A stretch of DNA of 64,000 nucleotides. Source: Chamaelirium japonicum (taxonomy: Eukaryota; Streptophyta; Magnoliopsida; Liliales; Melanthiaceae). The first letter of the stretch is position 1. Every line of letters begins with the position of its first letter. Made by a program: the position numbers and the translations under genes. Positions 54,187 through 64,000 of the stretch are shown here, in pieces. The notes below the pieces were generated by a model that did not search any database, had not been told where the DNA came from, and was given only the letters and a program-made list of their open reading frames with translations. Where the stretch lies: contig OX393557.1 of NCBI GenBank assembly GCA_947650365.1, positions 28,150,885 to 28,214,884 on the forward strand. Direction: 5' to 3'.

Positions 54187-54640
54187 TATAGAGTATCGCC
54201 CTAACTCCAAATGGTTCAAATATACCCAAGGCCAGACCCCGTTGGAAATAGAAAAATAGTGATAACTCAAAATAGTTCAAATAGAACTGGAAAAATGGCA
54301 ATAGGTTTCGCCCAATTTTATTTAATGGGGTTAGGTCCCAAGCCCGACAGCCAGTCATTGGCTGTGGCAAGCCACACTAATCTTTAGAATCTACAAAGTC
54401 TTAAACGATATTAGGATTTCATGGTAAATATCTCACTTTCATACTCCAAATTGTTCAAATAGGCCCAAGGCCCGACACCTTTTGGAATTGAAAAAATGGC
54501 GATACCTTCTGCTTAATTTTAGCTAATGTGGTTAGGTCCCAATCCCAAAGGCCAGTTATCGGCTGTGGCAAGTTACATCAGTCCTTAAAATCTATAAGGT
54601 CTTAAACGATATAAGGATTTCGTGGTAAGTCTGCACATAA
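54187..54640. repeat. two tandem copies of a repeat of about 235 bp
   Basis: Shared order: CTCCAAAT-GTTCAAATA, CCCAAGGCC, GTTAGGTCCCAA, GGCTGTGGCAAG, TCTTAAACGATAT-AGGATTT. The first copy has a short internal insertion. Lies upstream of the tnp2 start, in the element's promoter or first-intron region. Confidence 0.75.
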
Positions 54641-54665
54641 AAAATTAGGATTTCGTCGTAAATTT

Positions 54666-54872
54666 AAACCTAAATCTAACCCTAACCACTAACCCTAACC
54701 AGTCACAAAGGTCTCCAAATTTTTCAAATTTTTTTTCCAATATTCACCTAACCCTACCCTAAACCTAAACCCTATACCTAACCTTAAACCTAATATATCC
54801 TAACCTAAAACCTAAACCTAATCTAAATCCTAAACCTAACTCTAACCCTAATCCTTACCTAAACCCTAAACC
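54666..54872. repeat. degenerate telomere-like (CCCTAAA)n repeats
   Basis: CCCTAA, CCTAAAC and CTAACCC words repeat imperfectly over about 200 bp, the complement of the plant telomere unit TTTAGGG. It is interstitial and well diverged, inside the CACTA region. Confidence 0.7.
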
Positions 54873-54955
54873 TGTTGTGAGCACTCTTTTTTCGATTGGT
54901 GCGGATATTGAACAGTCCAAATATTACCACACATTTTGTCTACTCCATGTTACTC

Positions 54956-55220
54956 AAGATAAAGTTTCATGACTTTGCCCCCACCAAAGTTTAGCTCAAA
55001 AGCACTTAACCCCGCTATAGTTAAAAAAAATACATTTTGCCCCCCTTTCGTTTTTTTTTATCAGATAAAAATTACCAAATTAGGAAATTAATTAGTTGAC
55101 AAAGGGTGTATTTTTCTAACATTTCAAACTTTAGGAGTGATTTGGATCAAAATCTTAAACAACAGGGGGTTAAGTGCTTTTGAGTTAAACTTCATGGGGG
55201 CCAAGTGTAATTTACCAAAA
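54956..55220. mobile_element. foldback MITE
   Basis: Left arm with GTTTAGCTCAAAAGCACTTA pairs with the reverse of TTAAGTGCTTTTGAGTTAAA at the right (about 55172-55191). The arms also carry GCCCCCA/TGGGGGC. The middle is AT-rich. No target duplication was established. Confidence 0.65.
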
Positions 55221-55399
55221 AAAATTGAGCGTGGCCTGGTTGGGGCACACAATTACAATCATAGCGATAATATTCTCTGAATTATAGAAAAAATTATAAA
55301 TATTTCGCGAACTCAAGGGCAAACAAATTATTCGGCAACATGAGCTATACCTGAATACTTCCCAAATTATTCATGTAGAATTCACGAATTCTTTATTTT

Positions 55400-55735
55400 T
55401 TGTGCGCTACCTATTTTATTTTAGAGTGCGATTTGGAACAAAATAAAGAGGAAGGAGGAGGAGGAGGATGAGGAGGACAGGAACTCACCGGAGAGGGAAA
55501 AGGAGGCCTCAACCAGAGGAGGAGGAGGAGTAGCAAGCAGCGCCGACAGATAGAGGCCGGAGGCGCGAGGGAGGGGAGGCCGGAGGCGCGAGGGAGGGGA
55601 TAGAGGTGGTGGGGTGGGCTGTTGTCGGTCGGAGGAGCCGTCACCGGTTTAAAGAGAGGAGGAGGAGTGGGGATCGGGTCGTAGAATTCGATCGATAACA
55701 GTTAGGGGATCGGGTTTTCTGATTTTAATCGCAGG
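55400..55735 (-). other. GC- and purine-rich stretch, possibly captured gene scrap
   Basis: An island of higher GC inside AT-rich CACTA sequence. On the minus strand a proline/leucine-rich frame (55644-55411) and a donor-like CGGTGAGTTCC suggest a piece of a host gene's first exon. No family is recognisable and the composition alone could explain the open frame. Confidence 0.25.
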
Positions 55736-56048
55736 GTTTTACTAACGTACATAATAATTTTCATCGGTAAATAATATCAAATATTTATTATATATAATAA
55801 TTTATAATACTGACAAATATCATATAATCGTTGGTATTATATACTATTATACTAATGGATATCATATACACCGTCAGTACAATTATTATTCCGACGGATA
55901 CTTATTATCTATCGGTAATTAAAATAGAAAAAATAATTAAAAATTAGAAGTTATTATACCGACAGATGTTATAATGATCGTTGGTAAAAATCACTATGAT
56001 ATCGACAATAATAAATTAGTCCGTCGGTAAAATACGTCTCTTTTGTCG
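55736..56048 (-). repeat. CACTA subterminal region
   Basis: Several CCGACGG, CCGTCGG, ATCGGT and TCGTTGGT words in both orientations, the usual binding-site repeats near CACTA ends, then the terminus CACGACAAAAG on the minus strand. Confidence 0.65.
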
Positions 56049-56050
56049 TG

Positions 56051-56664
56051 TATGCTTAGCATCCGGATCGTCGTCAGTCATACAGACAACCACCAAACCT
56101 GGGTTAATTGTGTGGATATATTGATTCATCAAAATGCACCTATCCATCTATAGATGTCGGATAACTTGTAGGGGTTACATGGCACTCCAGCGCTAGTCAG
56201 GTAACCCAACGTACCGTGATATTGGACTATGGAAGGTCTGCACACGTTGACACATCAAAGCACCACACTGTCGGTTGGCTCAGTATGCACCGGGCTCTGA
56301 TACACTGATCTGTGCACCGTCTTGGTTCCTGTTTAACACGATCATCATGCTTCGTTAGGTGATTGGAGATCCAATGTTCCCGTGGTGGAGATTTCTCCAC
56401 ATTCCTCTACTTGCCAACAACTTATTCCTGGTGAAGCGACCAACATCACCAAAGCTGTGAACTCAGTCTAGATCTACAGATGACTGGTCTGGGTCTCCCA
56501 AGCATAGACCCACTATGCACCTCAGTTGCCTAATGTGTTCCCTAGGGTTCTTATTACACATGAATTAACATATACCAAAGCAGTATTCTAATTAAAGTAA
56601 TAACCAGTCATCTTTTTTAATGTTAATACAAAAAATTCATGCTCAGGACACACGAGCTTCAACA
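56051..56664 (-). repeat. copia LTR fragment beside the CACTA end
   Basis: Matches bases 776-1443 of the first copia LTR in the same orientation, ending GAGCTTCAACA. The homology starts exactly where the CACTA terminus stops (56048/56051), so the CACTA element was probably inserted into this LTR. The other LTR half was not found. Confidence 0.8.
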
Positions 56665-56689
56665 TACATGTGGTTGTATAGGAAGTATA

Positions 56690-57145
56690 TAGAACCCGGA
56701 TGTATTGACACAATTCACTGTAGCAATTGATACTCTTTGTGCTGCAAATTGTTACTCTTGCTACAGTGTAATTACTGGAGTAATTTTTTTAGAAATCTTG
56801 CTGATTTTTTTTTTCTACAGTGAAATCATTGTATTGATACTCTTTGCATTGCAAATTACTACTCTTGCTATAGTGAAATCACCTCGTGTGTATGTGTGTG
56901 TGTATTTATATGAGGAATCTCACTAAAAAAAGAAAATCTACAGTGAAATCACTATAGCAAAGAATAACAATGTGCACAGATTGTTACTCTTTGCGTCGTA
57001 CATCGTTGCTCTTTGCTACAGTGAAATTATTATAGCAAAAAAATAAAATTTCTTGATAAATCTGACTTCAAATAACTTTGCTACAGTAAAATTATTGTAA
57101 GTTTGTTAGTCTTAGCAATAGTGAATCACTCTAGGAAAAATATGC
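56690..57145. repeat. repeated CTACAGTGAAATCA motifs
   Basis: GCTACAGTGAAATCA, its inverse TATAGCAAAGAATAAC-like sequence and GTTACTCTTTGC words recur about six times in both orientations. Origin unknown. Confidence 0.5.
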
Positions 57146-58012
57146 ATAATACCGTGCATAATGGGAATAATTTGTCAATGCAGATGGGGGGCTTACTGTT
57201 ATATCATATTTCGGTGAGGGAGCAAATCCAAAATGTTGTTTGTGTTTTAACTTAAAATAATTTTCTTAAAAGGACTTAGGGCTAAGTCTCTTTCTCTCCA
57301 CAAAAAATAAAAATAAAAATAAAAACAAAAAATAAAAGAGAGAGATAATATGCACCGATGCTCATTCAGCACTCTGATGTTTAGCCTCCAATTAAGGATG
57401 GCAAGGAGTCCTGCTCAGGATGGGCCTACCCTTTCATATGTTTGAGTGTAACACCGTCTCACCGACTCAAGTGCGGCTCAAAAGTCAATGGGTCCGATCA
57501 GCCAGACCCGACCCAAATACGGCCCAGTGAGGTAGATGCCTTGAAAATCAATGGGCCAGCCCGACCTGAGGACCCCACTTCAACGAAACAAGGCCCAGTG
57601 TACTAGACCTAGGCCCAATGTGGGTTTAGTATGTAATTTATATATATATATATTTTTTTTGAGAGCCCATCCAAAGAGGAAGAAGGATTAAGCAGCCCAA
57701 ACCAGTTATTTTAATATAAATGTTAAGATACAATACGGTTACAAAGGTCCTTCGCCTCATTTGTGAAAGAAGTAACCCACAGAATAATCTAAAGCTTGAA
57801 GGTCAAAACCACTAGTATGTATTATATACTAATAGAACATAAATATAATCTTCGATTTAGTTTGGTGGTTAGTATGACTTGTCATATAATCAATAGGTCG
57901 GGGGTTCATATATTGAATGTAAGTAAAGTTTTTTTAGGGAATTAATGTTTGCACTGTATTATCCTGGTCCAGAACCTTATTCTCCAAGTACCATCACCTG
58001 CCCTTGTCAGTG
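57146..58012. other. non-genic, nothing recognised
   Basis: AT-rich and mixed sequence, with an A-rich run near 57300 and a short (TA)n at 57640. GACCCGACCC-like words near 57510 may be a scrap of an hAT MITE. No gene seen. Confidence 0.35.
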
Positions 58013-58020
58013 CTCCCACT

Positions 58021-58548
58021 TAGGGGTGGCAATGGGTTGGGTCGGGTCGGGTTCGGTCGGATTGAGACATAGGTATAAGGGCAAAACACCCAGCCCGAAC
58101 CCGACCCGTTTAATAAACGGCTCAAAAACTTAAACCCAAACCCGACCCGCCTAATAAACGGGTTGACCCGACCCGACCCGACCCGACACGTTTAACCCAT
58201 TTACTTAACGGGTTGGGTCGGGTCGGGTTAGGTCAACATAACCCATGTAAACATATTGGGTTGGGTCAAGATAGGTCGGATTAGGCCGAGTTTGATCGGG
58301 TTGCGTCGGGTTGGTTCAGGTTGGGTTGGGTTGGGTTGGTTCGGGTTGGCTCGGGTCGGGTTGACACAGCCCATTTGGTAAACGGGTCAAGTCGGGTCAA
58401 TCGGGTTATAAGTACAAACCCGGACTTGACCCATTAAATAAACGGGTCAATTGAGTCGACCCGTTTATGACCCGAACCCGTTTAGGCAAAACCCAAACCC
58501 ACAACTTCGGGTCGGGTTGGCGGGTCGGGTCAAGGATTGCCACCCCTA
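58021..58548. mobile_element. hAT-type MITE with perfect 8-bp TSD
   Basis: Begins TAGGGGTGGCAATGGG and ends GGATTGCCACCCCTA, a clear inverted terminal repeat. CTCCCACT stands on both sides (58013-58020 and 58549-58556). The 528-bp inside is made of GGGTC, GGGTT and GACCC words with AAACGGGTCAA-like junctions. Confidence 0.92.
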
Positions 58549-58556
58549 CTCCCACT

Positions 58557-58870
58557 GCTCTCCGCCTCCTTCTCGTCACAAGTGCTCGGTGCAAACCATC
58601 GTTGCCTCCTCCTCCTCCTCCTCCTCTTTTCTCTCCCTTCTTCCTCCTCCTCAAAACTCTAATCGACATTATTGGCAGCAGGGAAGATGGAGGAGGAGGG
58701 AGGAATGAGGAGGAAAAAGATGAAGAAGAAAAAGAAAGAATGATGATGAGGAGGAGGAAGAAGAAAGAGGAGGAGACACCTAGCTGCACTAGTACGACGA
58801 AGGCATAGGGGCTTGCACGGGCAAAGGCGGCTATGGCGATGGCCTACACGGGAGGTGGCGTGCAAGCTCT
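58557..58870. mobile_element. purine/pyrimidine foldback, copy 4
   Basis: CT-rich left part (58605-58650) and GA-rich right part (58685-58780) mirror each other around a short middle with AATCGACATTATTGG. As at copy 3, an hAT MITE adjoins it on the left. Open frames here are low-complexity. Confidence 0.4.
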
Positions 58871-59150
58871 CCTGTGGTGGTACTCATAAATTAGGCCAGG
58901 GACACAACTGAAAATTTTCTTATGTAAACTTTGGTGGTTGTGGATGCTTTTTTTGCACTCACACCCCCCAACATGGCACGAGCTCCTCCTCTGTCTTCGG
59001 CTCCAGTACCTGCAACAAAGACAATGCTTTCTCCGAGCCAAGGTCCCTTCGACGTTCAATTCAGAATGGTGATCTTCGGTATTGGAGACAGGAGCTCTGG
59101 TACCAAGAGAGCTCTATAATACAAAATGATTCACATACATGATTGGTCAC

Positions 59151-59289
59151 TGTTAGGAGATGACGGCTAGGGTTTGGAGAGAATGGAATGGTTCTCATTG
59201 AGGGACTAAAGCCCAATATATAAATACATGTATACACATAGAATCCGACCCGACTGTACATAGAATCCGACCCGGTATATACATTAACA
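59151..59289 (-). repeat. 3' LTR of the second copia element
   Basis: On the minus strand it begins TGTTAATGTATATACC and ends TCTCCTAACA, 139 bp, preceded by the polypurine tract GTTTGAGGGGGAG (59290-59302). A sequence like a Met-tRNA primer site (TGGTACCAGAGC, 59094-59105 on the minus strand) lies a little further, so the LTR could extend to about 59106. Confidence 0.65.
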
Positions 59290-59302
59290 CTCCCCCTCAA
59301 AC

Positions 59303-60600
59303 TCACGGTGGATCATGTACCGAGAGTTTGCTTATAAAATGACGAAATCTAGCAATCGTCAGGGGCTTGGTGAGAAAATCAGCAGTCTGCTCTGTCGAGA
59401 GAATGAACGGCAGGAAGATGATGTTGGCAAGAAACTCCTGCCGAACATAATGACAGTCGACCTCGATGTGTTTGGTCCATTCATGAAAAATCGGATTGCT
59501 AGCAATTTGAATGGCACTCCGGTTGTCACAGAATAGAGGTGTAGCCCTAGAAATCCTGACTCCCAAGTCGAGTATAAGACGTCGAAGCCAGACAATCTCT
59601 GCAGTGCTAGAAGCCATAGCTCGGTATTTGGCTTCGGTGCTGGAGCGTGCAACAGACTCCTGTTTCTTACTGCACCAAGCCTCGTCATGGTGAGATAAAC
59701 GAGCATCCCAACCAGCCGCTGATAACGAGAGATATCCTGGAGAGGCTCACCATCGGTAGAGAAATAGGCGTGTTAGCAGTACGAGAATCAGTAAGAGCAG
59801 CCTCGGTAAAAATATCAGAGATGTTCTTCTGCTGGTAGATCAACAATCCTCGAGCTGACCGGGTAATTTCAAGGCCAAGAAAGTACCAGAGAGGGCCTAG
59901 ATCCTTCATCTCAAACTGGCTCTGAAGGTGACGCTGAAGGGAAGCTATGGTAGCACTGTCATCCCCGGTGATGATCATATCATCCACATACAGAAGTAGC
60001 ACAGCAATACACTGACTAGAGGAGTGGGTGAACAGAGCATAGTCAGAGTATCTCTCGATAAACCCAGTTGCCAGAACTGCACTGCGGAAACGCTCAAACC
60101 ATGCCCGAGGTGCTTGTTTGAGCCTGTAGATAGCACGACGTAAACGACAAACGTGCCCTGGAGGAACTGAAATGCCCGGAGGAGGAGCCATATATACTTC
60201 CTCGGAGAGATCACCGTGAAGGAACGCATTGGTGACATCCATCTGATGGAGAGGCTACCCTCGAGCAGCTGCCACAGCTAAGAGGGTGCGCATAGTAGTC
60301 ATCCGAGCAACTGGAGCAAACGTCTTCTCATAATCAATCCCATACTCCTGGGAGAAGACACGAGCAACGAGGTGGGCCTTGTGTAGTTCAATGGATCCGT
60401 CAGGGCGAGTCTTGACCTTAAAGATCCACTTGCAGCTAACAGGCACCACGCCTGAGAGACAAGGCACCAAATACCATGTCTGGGTCCGCTGAAAAGCCTC
60501 AAGCTCTACTGATATGGCCTGTCGTCACTCTGAGTGTAAAGCTGCCTCACGGTACGACTGGGGCTCCCGGTGGGTGTGAAGTGCGGTAAGAAAAGCCTGA
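59303..60600 (-). pseudogene. reverse transcriptase and RNase H of the second copia element
   Basis: Minus-strand translation shows VDVTNAFLHGDL-like RT start (MDVTNAFLHGDL at 60242), IYRLKQAPRAWFERF, the catalytic LLYVDDMIITG and DLGPLWYFLGLEI. RNase H follows with CDNRSAIQIASNP and HIEVDCHYVR. A conserved N-terminal RT part lies at 60255-60470. Broken in a few places; treated as a fossil. Confidence 0.9.
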
Positions 60601-60626
60601 TAAGCTGGAGAATAGGAGGCAATGGC

Positions 60627-61781
60627 CAAGGTACAAAATCTCGATATATTTCGCGAAATATCGCGAAATATTTCGGTTTTCTCAAAGCTCGGCACGAAAT
60701 TCCTATTGTGATATCGAACGAAATAAGAATCACGATAATATCGCGATATTTCGCGCGATATATTTGTTGGCACGAAATATCGCGATAGTTCGTGGAAATT
60801 TCGAGATATTTCGGAAAATTTTGAGACATTTCGGGAAATTTCGGGATTTTGACACCGAAATGTTGTGGCTGACTGGTTATAAAAGGGGACTGGGGGTTTC
60901 GTTCTCAGCAGCTTATTTACATATAATAACTTTTAAATGTCGTCTTACTTAATTTTTATTTTCTCCATTTACTTTAAGTTATTTTAAAAATTAAGTAAGA
61001 CGACATTTAAAAGTTATTATATGTAAATAAGCAAATACCCCCCCCATTTGATTTCAATAAAAATATCAAAAAAATCAAAAACCAAGTGAATCAAAAAGTA
61101 GGTTTTCAGTTTTAGTAGAAGAAAACAGTTTTTTCGATTTTTCATAAAATTTGTATGTTGAGAAAAGTGGTTAAATCAACTCATTTTTAGCTCAAAAAAT
61201 TCCACAAGATGTAGAACTACAAGTACATCTAGAAAACCATAGTCCGTCAAAGAAAATTTTGAATATATAAAAACTTTTCTTTATAAAAACTCATTTTTTC
61301 AGACTTAGTAAAAAAACAGTGTTTTGCATTTCAGCATAATTTTTGCACAATTTCAAACTTGCACAACTTTCTTGTTTTAAGTCCGTTTTCAAAATCGTTT
61401 GAAGCATTATTTTAACAATCAACTAATCTTTATTTTGAAAATATTTTTATCCACAAAAAGATTAAAAGCTATTTTAAAACCATAGATCAAAACAGGACCA
61501 AACAAGACTGCACAAGACTCACAGACTCAAATATAGAATACATGCTTTGTGATGCTTTACACCTGTAGATTGGGTATAATTATTATTTGAGTGTTCCAAA
61601 TTGTGTATATATACTTCGTTTATGACTATGCAGAGATTCACTGAAAAATTCCATTAAAAAATCAATATTTCCACCATTTCTATAAAATCACAATATTTTC
61701 ATACTGTCGAAATATTTTCACAAAATATTTCCATATCCAGAGGGGTCGAAATATTGACCGAAATGGAAATTTCGAACCTTG
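60627..61781. mobile_element. hAT non-autonomous element, 1155 bp, nested in copia
   Basis: Starts CAAGGTACAAAATCTCGA and ends TTTCGAACCTTG, an inverted terminal repeat of hAT type (CAAGG...CCTTG). GCAATGGC stands on both sides (60619-60626 and 61782-61789), a perfect 8-bp duplication. The left part is full of ATATTTCG and CGCGATA words, the right part is AT-rich. No transposase is encoded. It separates integrase from RT of the copia element, so it came later. Confidence 0.93.
60911..61032. repeat. perfect 47-bp inverted repeat
   Basis: 60911-60957 and 60986-61032 are exact reverse complements with a 28-bp loop. It lies inside the hAT element. An exact match in an otherwise diverged element suggests a recent origin or correction of one arm by the other. 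Confidence 0.9.
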
Positions 61782-61789
61782 GCAATGGC

Positions 61790-63086
61790 AGAGTAGCCAG
61801 AGGAGTCAGGAGAGTCAGAGGTAAAGGCAGAGTAGCCAAACCTGTCCGGAGAGTAGTCATATCTGTTAGGAGGGTGATGTTCGTGCGCCGGGTAGCGCCG
61901 AACAGCAGCAGGATCCACGACCGGTGAGGAGGGAGCAACAGCAGCAGGAGAGGGAGTACCAGTGTGAACCGACTCTGGATGAGGAGCTGCAGACCGATGA
62001 ACATAGACACGAGTAATAGGTGGTGGTGGTGGAGCTGACGGGGGAGAGGGAGGTGGCGGGGGAGGTGGTGGAGACGAGGGAGGTGGAGGTGGAGGTGGTG
62101 GAGGAGGCTCAACCGGGAAGGTAGGCGTAGAAGCAGAATATAGAGATATGAAGGGGATGTTGAGAGGGGGTGACGATGTAGAAAATGACGTAAGTGGTGA
62201 GGGAAGATCCCGGGACTCAGTGGAAAAGTACGGGACATCCTCTACAAAGGAGACGTGGCGAGAGACACGGATCCGGCGAGCCAAGGGATCGTAGCATCGA
62301 TAGCCCTTGTGCTCCCGACTGAGTCCTAAGTGAACACACCTAACAGACCTAGCAGAGAGTTTGGTGCACTCATGGGGAGAAAGGAGGACGAAACACGTGC
62401 ACCCAAAGGTACGAAAAAGAGAGTAGTCAGGAGATATGGAGTAAAGCCGCTTGTATGGGAAAACACCAGAGAGGGATGAGGATGGAGTGATGTTGATGAG
62501 GTGAACAACGGTCAGAACAGCTTCAGCCCAGTAGGAATGTGGAACAGAAGCAGACAGAAGTATAGCTCGTGCTGTCTCGAGGACATGATGATGTTTGCGC
62601 TCGGCAACTCCGTTTTGTTCATGGGTGTGGGGACACGACTGTTGGTGAAGAGTGCCGTGAGTCTGAAGGATCTCGTGTATCTCAGAGGAGAGATACTCCT
62701 GGGCACAATCAGACTGAAAAGTCTTAATGCGCCGACCAAACTGGGTGTGAAGCATAGTAGTGAAGGTCCTGTAAATATGAGGAATCTCGGAGCGATGACG
62801 CATGAGATAGACCCAGGTGCAGTAGGAGTAATCATCTATGAAGCTCACATAATAAAAAAAAACCAATAAAAGAGGCAACTGGAGCAGGACCCCACACGTC
62901 AGAGTGCACGAGATCAAAAGGGGCACTGGAACGGAAAACACTAGTAGAAAAAGGAAGAGCAATGTGCTTTACTAATCGATACCCAGTGCAGACAGAGAGA
63001 GGGGAGAAGGACACCCGACCCAAAGCGCCAGAGTGAAAAACACTTTGGAGTCGATCACTGGATATGTGACCTAACCTTTGTGCCAC
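61790..63086 (-). pseudogene. integrase of the second copia element
   Basis: Minus-strand reading gives AQRLGHISSDRLQ (zinc-binding start), DLVHSDVWGPAPV, FIDDYSYCTWVYLM, QSDCAQEYLS and HEQNGVAERKHHHVLETAR, the copia integrase core with its catalytic acidic residues, then the linker with LDPLARR-like and proline-rich sequence (about 61950-62120). Fossil. Confidence 0.9.
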
Positions 63087-63939
63087 AAATCAGCATCAGA
63101 GGTAATAGACAGAGTCGACAGAGTGGAAGTGGGAACCTGAAGGTGATCCAACTGATATAATCCCCCTGCTCGACGACCCAACCCAACTCTCTGACCCGTC
63201 TGCGGATCCTGCACATAACAAGAAGAAGTAAATGTAACGATCAGGCCCGAGTCACAAAGAGAACTAACAGATATTAAGTTCATGTTTAAGTGAGGAGCAA
63301 GGTGAACACGAGGTAAGGTTAGACGACCAGTGGGATCGGAGGCAGGGGTGATGGATCCACACTGCGAAATGGGTAGACGAGTCTCGTCAGCAGTGTGGAT
63401 CCCCATATGGGTAGGAGCAGGGATACAGTCCGTGAGGACAGAAGGATCAGAGGTAAGGTGGCAGGAGGCACCCGAGTCGAAGATCCACGGAGCAGTAGTA
63501 TCCGGAGTGGCAGAGAGACTGTGAGCTGTCGAAGAGCTAGTGGAGGCGAGGTATCGAAACAATAACTCCTCAAAGCACTGGAGGCGGTCAGAGTAAGACC
63601 GAGACTGAGCAGAGTACCCGGAGTGGCAGAGAGACTGTGGTCTGTCGAAGAGCTGGTAGAGGCAAGGTATCGCAACAGTAACTCCTCAAAGCGCTGGAGG
63701 CGGTCGGAGTAAGACCGAGACGGAGCAGGAGTGGTGGCAGGCGGTGCTGGAGTAGGGAGATCAGCAGCAGCAGCAGTCTCGCCATCATGGCGGAGGGGAT
63801 CCTGATGACGTCCACAGTCGACTGACGTGGTGGAGGGACGTAGCCAGAGAATACCATCAAAACGATGAGATGGAGGGACTCGACGAGCAGCGACTGTGTG
63901 CAGGTAGTATAGGAGCCGAGAGATGCTGTAGGAAGCCAT
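63071..63939 (-). pseudogene. gag end and protease of the second copia element
   Basis: FDSGASCHLTSD at about 63480 is the aspartic protease motif (DSGA) of copia, followed by NLISVSSLCDSG and the GAG-pre-integrase start. Upstream is the gag C-terminal part, including a segment of roughly 110 bp present twice in tandem (63500-63720). The rest of gag lies outside the window. Confidence 0.8.
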
Positions 63940-64000
63940 ACCCCTGAAGTACGGGGGTGAGTCGGTACAAGGGAGGTCTAAGGCAGTCCTTACAGAGAAG

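Larger units (their letters stand above)
59151..64000 (-). mobile_element. Ty1/copia element, Ale/Retrofit-like, broken, runs off right edge
   Basis: Minus strand: gag end and protease (about 63071-63939), GAG-pre-integrase and integrase (61790-63086), then, after a nested hAT element, reverse transcriptase and RNase H (59303-60600), polypurine tract and a short 3' LTR. Short LTRs and the RT and RNase H sequence suit the Ale/Retrofit lineage (inference). The 5' LTR is outside the window. It has a few breaks besides the hAT insertion, but the coding parts remain easy to read, so it is younger than the first copia element. Confidence 0.9.

Noticed and set aside
58406-58865. Serine-, lysine- and glutamate-rich open frames
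   Set aside because: Produced by CT/GA-rich foldback sequence and the adjoining hAT MITE.

Overview
The window is nuclear DNA of a flowering plant. The evidence is Ty1/copia retrotransposons, Cassandra TRIM elements carrying a 5S-rRNA-like stretch, CACTA (tnp2) and Mutator-like (MURA) transposases, plant mobile domain (PMD) coding remains, and one plant-specific IDD-type zinc-finger gene. The high GC of that gene's exons would suit a monocot or an early-diverging angiosperm, but the species cannot be fixed from sequence alone. Almost everything except the IDD gene is transposable elements nested in one another.

Layout. 1-9306: a minus-strand copia element with LTRs of about 1.95 kb, whose left LTR runs off the window edge. 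9307-15300: small non-autonomous elements, including a foldback MITE, hAT-type MITEs, a 0.5-kb direct-repeat pair that looks like LTRs, and a foldback beside a (TA)n run. 15455-18905: three tandem LTR/leader-like units of about 1.03 kb followed by a copia gag remnant. 18994-23450: a diverged plus-strand relative of the first copia LTR, split by a complete Cassandra (TSD ATGCA) and an hAT MITE. 23960-26030: purine/pyrimidine foldbacks and a minisatellite. 26365-33111: a decayed Mutator-like element with inverted ends, MURA remains on the plus strand, PMD remains on the minus strand, a (TA)n-foldback and an LTR fragment. 33120-36646: an hAT MITE, then an LTR-like pair around minisatellites. 37260-40200: the IDD gene, the only convincing host gene. 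40464-42695: hAT MITE, foldback, SINE and a second Cassandra. 42793-56048: a 180-bp tandem repeat and a large minus-strand CACTA element interrupted by a third Cassandra and by a 4.15-kb array of foldbacks set in (TA)n tracts. 56051-56664: an LTR fragment. 58021-58548: an hAT MITE with a perfect 8-bp TSD. 59151-64000: a second, Ale/Retrofit-like copia element, minus strand, running off the right edge and carrying a nested 1155-bp hAT element.

The most unusual structure is the array at 47329-51481. Eight foldback units, of at least four sequence types, follow one another, each separated by (TA)n and sometimes (GA)n or (CT)n. Two further copies of the same plan lie at 13505-13873 and 31520-31669. 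Several units are double palindromes: each half of the hairpin is itself a hairpin. They resemble the idea of microsatellite-targeting elements such as rice Micron, but the tandem accumulation, the shared core between types and a half unit deserve a closer look.

The IDD gene encodes about 492 residues with the four-finger ID domain (C2H2, C2H2, C2HC, C2HC) and the two conserved C-terminal motifs of the JACKDAW/MAGPIE type. It should act in the nucleus as a transcription factor. Its first coding intron is 87 bp, a multiple of three, without an in-frame stop.
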